Position numbers and translations under genes: made by a program. From assembly GCA_051880395.1 (NCBI GenBank), contig JBJENW010000060.1:1-21360 (forward strand): a DNA stretch of 21,360 nucleotides, in the 5' to 3' direction. The notes beneath the pieces were generated by a model. The model worked only from the letters and a program-made list of their open reading frames with translations. It was not told the DNA's origin and made no database searches. The DNA is from JBJENW01 sp051880395. Its GTDB lineage: Bacteria > Bacillota > Clostridia > Lachnospirales > Lachnospiraceae. Shown here one piece after another: positions 15,852 through 21,360 of this stretch; the first letter of the stretch is position 1, and every line of letters begins with the position of its first letter.

Positions 15852-18050
15852 TTATTTTTCGTCTACTGCAGTCAGATGAATCAATTGCCCTTTAAAATCC
15901 CCCCAAGGATTCGCAATGTTCATTCCTGCATACATTAAAATATCTCCTGCATAAATCTGATCCGTACCTTCCAGGCGGTAATTTTTCTCTGGATCAAGAC
16001 CTTTCAGGCGAATTCTTCGACTATGGAAATTCGGTCGATTCAGTACCTGTACAAAGGTAAATAATGCTTCGTTTTTATCCTTGGAAACCACACCATAGCA
16101 ATCATAGTAATGATTCTCCTGGTACGATGCAACGCGATAATAATCGCCGCTTCTGACCAGATCGTTGTATTTATGGTACATCGCTACCTGATCCGGAATC
16201 ATCTCCTGGTCCTTTTGCGGGATTTTTGTGATGTCCAGCTCATATCCAAACGTACCTGCAAGTGCAACATATCCTCGCGTCTCAAACGGTGTCACACGCC
16301 CTACCGTATGGTTCGGACAATCCGATATATGTGCGCCCATTGTAGACAACGGATACAGCATCGCTGTACCTTCCTGAATCTTCAGACGCTCAATTGCATC
16401 CGTATCGTCAGAACACCAGATCTGTGGGCTGTAATATAACATTCCCGGATCAAATCGTGCTCCGCCTCCGGAACAGTTCTCTAAAAGCAGATTCGGGAAC
16501 TCACTCGTCAGACGTTCCTGCAATTCATACACAGCCAGCACATAACGGTGCGATAATTCTCCCTGCTGATCTGCCGGCAAGACCGCGCTTCCCAGATCAC
16601 TCAGCTGGCGGTTCATATCCCATTTCACATACTCAATGTTTGCACTGCGTAAAACAGAGGCCACGCATTCATATACATAATCAACTACTTCTTTTCGACT
16701 CAGATCCAGTACAAACTGGTTTCTCGCCCGGGTACCCTCACGGTTTGGCACTGCAATTGCCCAATCCGGGTGTTCTTTGTATAACTTCGAATCCGGAGAG
16801 ATCATCTCCGGTTCAAACCAGATTCCGAATTTCATCCCCATTTTATTTACTTCATCTACCAGATGTTTCAATCCACCGGTGATCTTTTTCTCATTTACCT
16901 GCCAGTCTCCCAGACTGGTACTGTCATCATTTCGATCGCCAAACCATCCATCATCCATGACTAACATTTCGATTCCAAGTTCCGACGCACGTTTTGCGAT
17001 CGAAAGCAATTTTTCTGTATCAAAATCAAAATAGGTCGCTTCCCAGTTATTGATCAAAATCGGTCGTTTCTGGTCTTTATACTTGCTGCGGATCAGGTGG
17101 TTCCGATATAGATCGTGCAGCGAATGTGTCATTCCGTCTAAGCCCTTTGACGAATACACACAGATGACTTCCGGTGCCTGGAATTCATCATTTGGGTTCA
17201 ATTTCCAGCAGAAATGCTCCGGATTGATTCCAAGCATTACACGAACGCTGTCAAACTGACTCTTTTCTACCTGTCCGAAGAAGTTTCCGGAATAGACAAA
17301 ATGAAATCCATATACATCACCACGCTCCTGTGTGGCGCCTTTTGCTTTTAATCCTAAAAATGGATGATCCTGATGGCTGGATTCTCCTCGATTTGAAGAC
17401 AATCCCTGCTTTCCATAACCGACACGGCGCTGTTCGATATGGCGTTCTCTCGCCCAAGAGCCATGTAATGTCACAAGCTCAAATTCTTCGTCGTCCATAT
17501 CCAGAGCCGCAGACAACACTTTTGTCAAATAGATTTCTTCTTCGCCCTCATTTTTCACCTTCACACTGCGGGCAATCACATCAACATCCTCGAACGTCGT
17601 ATAATAAAGCGTTGCAGAAAGCTTCAATGCTTCATCTTTTACCACAAGCTCCAGCGTTGTACAGGTGTCTTCATCGCCAAATGTTGCCGGCAGACCTTCT
17701 AGTTTCGGTTTTCCCGGATATATTTTATGAGAATCATATTTGAATTCTACTGCGGAATGTCCGCTCTTTGTGCGCACTTCGATCGCACCCTCACGATAAT
17801 CACCTGTACCGCTTCCCGGATATTCCATCGGAAAAGCATCCATAAAAGATGCCCGGTCCCTGTTGTTTGTAGATGGAACAAACGGTGGTTCGTCAATGCG
17901 CATCAGGTATCTGACATCCTCCTGGCGTAATTTCTTACCATAATAAACATGACCCACAAACTGATTCTGGTCTACCAGTGCGATGATGTAACTTGCTGAT
18001 CTGGTATCCAATTTAAAAATACCTTTTTCTTCATAGAAAGTAATTGCCAT
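15852..18050 (-). CDS. GH36 alpha-galactosidase
   Basis: A 732-residue cytoplasmic alpha-galactosidase with the length and motifs of the tetrameric GH36 enzymes. The nucleophile is Asp478 in KWDMNR and the acid/base is Asp548 in WCSDDTDA, the same positions as in well-studied bacterial members. Also visible are MDDGWFGDR (365-373), GIWFEPEM (409-416) and CSGGGARFD (526-534) of the active site. The large N-terminal beta-domain spans about 1-330. It lacks a signal peptide, so it would strip alpha-1,6-galactose from imported galactomannan oligosaccharides (or raffinose sugars). GGAGG lies eight bases before the ATG. It has its own sigma-A promoter with an overlapping palindrome, and leads into the lacI-type gene. 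Confidence 0.96.
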   Translation of the reverse strand: MAITFYEEKGIFKLDTRSASYIIALVDQNQFVGHVYYGKKLRQEDVRYLMRIDEPPFVPSTNNRDRASFMDAFPMEYPGSGTGDYREGAIEVRTKSGHSAVEFKYDSHKIYPGKPKLEGLPATFGDEDTCTTLELVVKDEALKLSATLYYTTFEDVDVIARSVKVKNEGEEEIYLTKVLSAALDMDDEEFELVTLHGSWARERHIEQRRVGYGKQGLSSNRGESSHQDHPFLGLKAKGATQERGDVYGFHFVYSGNFFGQVEKSQFDSVRVMLGINPEHFCWKLNPNDEFQAPEVICVYSSKGLDGMTHSLHDLYRNHLIRSKYKDQKRPILINNWEATYFDFDTEKLLSIAKRASELGIEMLVMDDGWFGDRNDDSTSLGDWQVNEKKITGGLKHLVDEVNKMGMKFGIWFEPEMISPDSKLYKEHPDWAIAVPNREGTRARNQFVLDLSRKEVVDYVYECVASVLRSANIEYVKWDMNRQLSDLGSAVLPADQQGELSHRYVLAVYELQERLTSEFPNLLLENCSGGGARFDPGMLYYSPQIWCSDDTDAIERLKIQEGTAMLYPLSTMGAHISDCPNHTVGRVTPFETRGYVALAGTFGYELDITKIPQKDQEMIPDQVAMYHKYNDLVRSGDYYRVASYQENHYYDCYGVVSKDKNEALFTFVQVLNRPNFHSRRIRLKGLDPEKNYRLEGTDQIYAGDILMYAGMNIANPWGDFKGQLIHLTAVDEK

Positions 18051-18120
18051 TTTGTTTTCCTCCAGAATTTACGCTTCTTAGCTTTTTCTTTGCGTTTTTT
18101 ACCCTTTTTTTATTCTTTTT

Positions 18121-18139
18121 TTAGTTAAAGTATAGCTAA
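18121..18139. promoter_or_regulatory. Palindromic operator candidate over the GH36 promoter
   Basis: TTAGTTAAAGTATAGCTAA is a near-palindrome of 19 bases centred on the G at 18130; seven of nine position pairs match. It covers the -10 of the GH36 promoter, a usual place for a LacI-family repressor, and the repressor is encoded in the same operon. Confidence 0.6.
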
Positions 18140-18158
18140 TTTTGAATCCTTCTGTCAA
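18129..18158 (-). promoter_or_regulatory. Sigma-A promoter of GH36-lacI operon
   Basis: On the minus strand TTGACA (18158-18153) and TATACT (18134-18129) are 18 bp apart. The leader to the GH36 ATG at 18050 is about 70 nt and A-rich. Confidence 0.85.
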
Positions 18159-18184
18159 CGTCATTTTGTACGAATTTCAGGGCT

Positions 18185-18796
18185 CTAATTTAGAAATAAA
18201 AACGGTTTTTCAGGCGGCATCTGCAAAAACTGCATCAATAAAAGCGCACCCCGCAGAGAAACACGTTCCTCGGAAAGAATCCGACGCACTTCTTTTTTAT
18301 CCGCAAGTACAACTTCAATTCGCTCCGTACTCTCCTGTCCGGCCTTTGAGATCGTTCCCTCTGCATATCCGAACACTGCCGAACCTGTCTCATCGGTAAA
18401 CCCCGGTCCTAAGAAAAAAGGTCTGCGAAAGATCTGCGAACCACCGGTATATACGGTAAAATCCAATCCAGTCTCTTCTTTCATTTCACGGACTGCTGCC
18501 TCAGACGGTGTTTCTTTTGCATCTATAAGTCCTGCCGGCAGTTCATAGATCCAGGCATCTAACGGATAACGGTACTGCCTGATCAATACAATTTTATTCG
18601 GGTCCGGTTTATAAACCGGATAAATGACGATGCCTTCCGCCTCCATGCTTTTTGTTTTGTGCTTGATGTGTGCTTCATCATTGCGGGAAGCAAAATAATA
18701 TCCAAACGGCTCACCGTTATGATCGATCGCATCAATCTGGTACATGTTTAAAAATGGGTTATCGGTTAATTTGTGAACATCTGTATAATTTTTCAT
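18185..18796 (-). CDS. NUDIX hydrolase, ADP-ribose pyrophosphatase type
   Basis: A 203-residue cytoplasmic hydrolase that probably cleaves ADP-ribose or a similar nucleoside diphosphate sugar. The complete Nudix box is visible: G-x5-E-x7-REMKEETG-L (residues about 95-117, with REMKEETG holding the metal-binding glutamates). The preceding IRQYRYPLDAWIYELPAG is typical of the ADPRase group, and a proline lies beyond the box in the substrate-specificity region (FFLGPGFTDE). The start is the ATG seven bases after AAAGGA; the frame runs a few codons further up without a ribosome site. It stands alone, divergent from the hemolysin III gene. Its end lies 27 bp from the GH36 promoter with no visible terminator, so some transcription may run into the GH36 operon. 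Confidence 0.92.
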   Translation of the reverse strand: MKNYTDVHKLTDNPFLNMYQIDAIDHNGEPFGYYFASRNDEAHIKHKTKSMEAEGIVIYPVYKPDPNKIVLIRQYRYPLDAWIYELPAGLIDAKETPSEAAVREMKEETGLDFTVYTGGSQIFRRPFFLGPGFTDETGSAVFGYAEGTISKAGQESTERIEVVLADKKEVRRILSEERVSLRGALLLMQFLQMPPEKPFLFLN

Positions 18797-18813
18797 TTTC
18801 TTTTCCTTTCTAC

Positions 18814-18842
18814 TTGACAAATCAAAGTGAGTGTTCTAGTAT
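18814..18842 (+). promoter_or_regulatory. Promoter of the hemolysin III gene
   Basis: TTGACA (18814-18819) and TAGTAT (18837-18842) are 17 bp apart on the plus strand; the start is predicted near 18849. A promoter for the divergent NUDIX gene was not clearly identified. Confidence 0.7.
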
Positions 18843-18854
18843 TAATTACATGCT

Positions 18855-18875
18855 AAGTAGTTTTGAATACTACTT
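18855..18875. promoter_or_regulatory. Inverted repeat, possible operator
   Basis: AAGTAGT and its exact complement ACTACTT are separated by seven bases (TTTGAAT), just after the predicted start of the hemolysin III transcript. A related GTGAATACT follows at 18886-18894. It could be a repressor site or a 7-bp RNA hairpin. Confidence 0.45.
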
Positions 18876-18939
18876 GTCGTATTTGTGAATACTTTATAAT
18901 AACTATATTTTTAAAATTATTCTAATGGGGGTGTTCAAT

Positions 18940-19611
18940 ATGAATAGAAAATTTAAATTAAAAGATCCTGGAAGTTCTATTACACATTTTATCGGTATGT
19001 TGATGGCACTGTTCGCCTCAACTCCGCTCTTGATCAAAGCGGCAACAAATCCCGACCGCGTCCATGTCGTCACGTTAGCGATCTTCATGGCCAGCATGAT
19101 CTGCCTGTATGGGGCAAGTACCTTGTATCATTCACTGGATTTATCCGAACATACAAATGAGATCTTAAAGAAATTAGACCATGCCATGATTTCCGTGCTG
19201 ATTGCCGGCTCTTACACACCGGTGTGTGTCATCGTCCTGGGTGGGAAAACTGGATACACCTTGCTGGCTCTTGTATGGGGCATCGCAATTGCCGGAATTT
19301 TGATCAAATTATTCTGGATCAACTGCCCGAAGTGGTTTTCCTCTGTGTTATACATCGCCATGGGCTGGCTGTGCGTACTGGCTTTTACACAGCTTTTAAA
19401 CAGTTTGGAGACCAGCGCATTCCTCTGGCTGCTCGCAGGCGGTATCATCTATACGGTCGGCGGCATCATCTATGCGATCAAAGCACCGCGGTTTAATGCC
19501 AAGCATCCGGCATTCGGCTCCCACGAAATTTTTCATCTGTTTGTGATGGGCGGGAGCATCTGCCATTTTATCTTTATGTATCTTTTCGTGGCTACCATGC
19601 CACTGGCATAA
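18940..19611 (+). CDS. Hemolysin III / PAQR-family membrane protein
   Basis: A 223-residue integral membrane protein with about seven hydrophobic segments and no signal peptide. It carries the family motifs of the hemolysin III (YqfA) and PAQR group: SITHFIG near the N-terminus, STLYHSLD in the first half, and H-x3-H-x8-H at the end (SHEIFHLFVMGGSICHF), whose histidines bind zinc in relatives. Despite the name, most bacterial members are not toxins; a role in membrane lipid or stress response is possible but not shown. The start chosen is the ATG six bases after GGGGGTG; an upstream in-frame ATG at 18925 overlaps that site. The gene converges on the GGDEF gene with a single base between the stops. 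Confidence 0.9.
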   Translation: MNRKFKLKDPGSSITHFIGMLMALFASTPLLIKAATNPDRVHVVTLAIFMASMICLYGASTLYHSLDLSEHTNEILKKLDHAMISVLIAGSYTPVCVIVLGGKTGYTLLALVWGIAIAGILIKLFWINCPKWFSSVLYIAMGWLCVLAFTQLLNSLETSAFLWLLAGGIIYTVGGIIYAIKAPRFNAKHPAFGSHEIFHLFVMGGSICHFIFMYLFVATMPLA

Positions 19612-19612
19612 A

Positions 19613-21301
19613 TTAGTGCTGTACGGTTTCATCGTCTAAGTGCCAGATCTCCTGCTTTTGCAGATTGCCAAGATAAATGCTGTTTCGGGAGTTTTCTTTT
19701 CCGACATACAGCATCTCATCAGCACTATGTAAAAAGTCAGAAACCGTGTCTTCTCCTGTTGGAATATCACAGCAAAGACCTTGTGAAATCGTAACAAACG
19801 GCCGCACCTTTGAATAGAGGTGCGGCATATTTTCGTCCATGATTCTCTGTCTGAGTGCGTTAGAAAACCATGCCGCATCTTCTGCACTGTATCCCTCATA
19901 TACCACAACAAATTCATCTCCGCCATAACGCGCCGCATACACACGCTCCTGCTGTTCTAATTCCTGTAGTGCCTTCGCGACACACACAATACAAGAATCC
20001 CCTTTCTGATGACCATAATTATCATTAAACTGTTTAAAATAATCGATATCTAAAATTTCAATTGCAAACGGCTGCTGCTTTTTTTGACAGCGTCGAAATG
20101 CTTCCTCCGCAAACGAATGAAACCGAAACCGATTGGCCAGATGTGTCAATGGATCTGTCTCTGATTTTTCCTGCAGATACTGATTTTCATTTTCCACTTC
20201 CTTCTGCCGCCTTTTCGCCTCCTGCAAAGAGAAGCGCACTTCCATCGCACTGCAGACCATATCATTGTTTTCCTTTTCAAACATCTGACAAAGTTCATAG
20301 TAAAGCCCTGCCCCCTGCAGATAGCCGGCATGATCTCCCACTTTTTTGTAATACTGCAATTTCATGGAAAGCACTTTTTTCTCTAAATGTATTAAATGCG
20401 CTTTCGCCGTCATACGATTCAAAACCGGAAGAATCTCCCAGAGTTCCTCATATTTTTCAATGGAAAGAAGCATTTCACAATATGAATAGAGATCATCAAA
20501 CGTCTCTAAGATCGTCATATTCTCTGTCACCAACCCGCGGACTTTCTGAATGCATGCATCACGTTCTTCTGTACGTCCCAGAGCCTGATAAATCCTTGCT
20601 TCAAAGCAAAACAGATACAATTCATCCGGCTTCGATTCCAGAATCCGGCATTTCTGCCAGGCACGCTGTAAATATTCCTGCGCTTTTTCCATCTGCCCGA
20701 TGCCAAGATAACAGTCTGCCATACTGATATATAAAAGCATTTGATTCTTTTCATGTACCTCTAACTCTGCCTCTATTTCCGCGTTTTCCAATGCTGCGTT
20801 TTTATATTGCTTTCTGCACTGCTTTAATACTGTCTGACTTTCTTCAAAATAACGCAGTGCCTGTTGTTTCTGACCATATGCAGCGTAAAGGCTTCCGATG
20901 TTTAGGTTTACAATATAGCGCATCTCCTCTAACTGATACCGGTCTGCATATGTCAGTGCACGAAGATAATATTCAAGCGCAACCGTAGCATTGCCGCGAT
21001 TTACAAACGTGATCGCAAGCAGATTATATGCACTCGCCGCTTCCTCCCACATAGCAGAACGCTGCAAATATTCCAACCCTCTTGTCAATTCATAAAACTC
21101 CTGCGCCACATCATTTAACAGATAATAGGTCTCCGCCCGGTAGTAACACGCAAATCCTAGCAGCTTTTCGTCATTTGTGTGCATTCCATACTCTTCGATC
21201 CGGTTGCAGCTTTCGAGTGTCTTTTCTGCGTCCCTGCCGCGATTTGCAAGAACTTCCTGTATCATCTCGCGTACTGCTGCATTATATTTTTCATACTGCA
21301 T
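19613..21301 (-). CDS. Soluble TPR-GGDEF diguanylate cyclase
   Basis: A 562-residue cytoplasmic protein with no signal peptide or membrane segment. Residues about 1-350 form tetratricopeptide-like helical repeats, followed by a coiled coil (about 355-380) and a GGDEF domain (about 381-545). The GGDEF core is intact: DPLTHLANR (383-391), DIDYFKQFNDNYGH with the metal aspartate (418-431), and GGDEF at 460-464. The product would be cyclic di-GMP from two GTP. The autoinhibitory RxxD site just upstream is not present; the bases there read QERV. The repeats probably bind a partner or peptide and control the cyclase. The ATG follows a very G-rich ribosome site (GGGGGG), five bases upstream. It converges on the hemolysin III gene without a visible terminator. 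Confidence 0.92.
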   Translation of the reverse strand: MQYEKYNAAVREMIQEVLANRGRDAEKTLESCNRIEEYGMHTNDEKLLGFACYYRAETYYLLNDVAQEFYELTRGLEYLQRSAMWEEAASAYNLLAITFVNRGNATVALEYYLRALTYADRYQLEEMRYIVNLNIGSLYAAYGQKQQALRYFEESQTVLKQCRKQYKNAALENAEIEAELEVHEKNQMLLYISMADCYLGIGQMEKAQEYLQRAWQKCRILESKPDELYLFCFEARIYQALGRTEERDACIQKVRGLVTENMTILETFDDLYSYCEMLLSIEKYEELWEILPVLNRMTAKAHLIHLEKKVLSMKLQYYKKVGDHAGYLQGAGLYYELCQMFEKENNDMVCSAMEVRFSLQEAKRRQKEVENENQYLQEKSETDPLTHLANRFRFHSFAEEAFRRCQKKQQPFAIEILDIDYFKQFNDNYGHQKGDSCIVCVAKALQELEQQERVYAARYGGDEFVVVYEGYSAEDAAWFSNALRQRIMDENMPHLYSKVRPFVTISQGLCCDIPTGEDTVSDFLHSADEMLYVGKENSRNSIYLGNLQKQEIWHLDDETVQH

Positions 21302-21360
21302 ACCGATCCCCCCTTTTCTATCCTATGTTCTCTCGGAGTCTCTTTGTGTCTGATTTTGTG

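Noticed and set aside
18940..19611. Hemolysin toxin
   Set aside because: The name is historical; the sequence is a seven-segment PAQR-type membrane protein without secretion signals or toxin features.

Overview
The window looks like a chromosomal segment of a gut Firmicute, most likely a Lachnospiraceae relative of Roseburia. The support is low-to-moderate G+C, strong AGGAGG-type ribosome sites, sigma-A style TTGACA/TATAAT promoters, intrinsic terminators, and a mannan-oligosaccharide locus of a kind known from Roseburia and Ruminococcus albus. Genus is an inference. No rRNA, tRNA, CRISPR array or transposase gene was seen.

Layout. 1-379 is a giant imperfect palindrome with a 57-bp perfectly matched arm. 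455-3617 (minus strand) holds thyX, a Cof-type HAD phosphatase and a DEAD-box RNA helicase with a DbpA-type RNA-binding tail. The gap 3618-4083 contains the helicase promoter, a terminator-like leader hairpin and a candidate plus-strand small RNA. 4084-13600 (minus strand) is the mannan oligosaccharide operon: lipoprotein binding protein, two ABC permeases, cellobiose/mannobiose 2-epimerase, GH130_1-type phosphorylase, GH130_2-type phosphorylase, and one gene fusing a GH1 beta-glycosidase to a type I mannose-6-phosphate isomerase. A divergent AraC-family activator gene (13939-14793, plus) faces a LacI-family repressor gene that is co-transcribed with a GH36 alpha-galactosidase (14808-18050, minus). 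The right end carries an ADP-ribose-type NUDIX hydrolase, a hemolysin III/PAQR membrane protein and a soluble TPR-GGDEF diguanylate cyclase.

How the genes work together (inference from known families). Oligosaccharides of galacto- or glucomannan are captured by the lipoprotein and imported by the two permeases; the ATPase is not in the window. GH36 removes alpha-galactose, and GH130_2 phosphorolyses mannooligosaccharides to mannose-1-phosphate. The epimerase converts mannobiose to mannosyl-glucose, which GH130_1 splits to mannose-1-phosphate and glucose. GH1 probably removes non-reducing beta-linked glucose or mannose. After a phosphomannomutase (not here), the isomerase passes mannose-6-phosphate to fructose-6-phosphate. 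Endo-mannanase and acetyl esterases are also absent from the window.

The points most worth a second look are the GH1-isomerase fusion with an intact internal ribosome site, the giant palindrome, and the candidate C-rich small RNA with an 11-nt match to the ribosome site of the GGDEF gene. Further points are the stepwise hairpins inside the mannan operon and the paired sequence repeats in the AraC/binding-protein control region.
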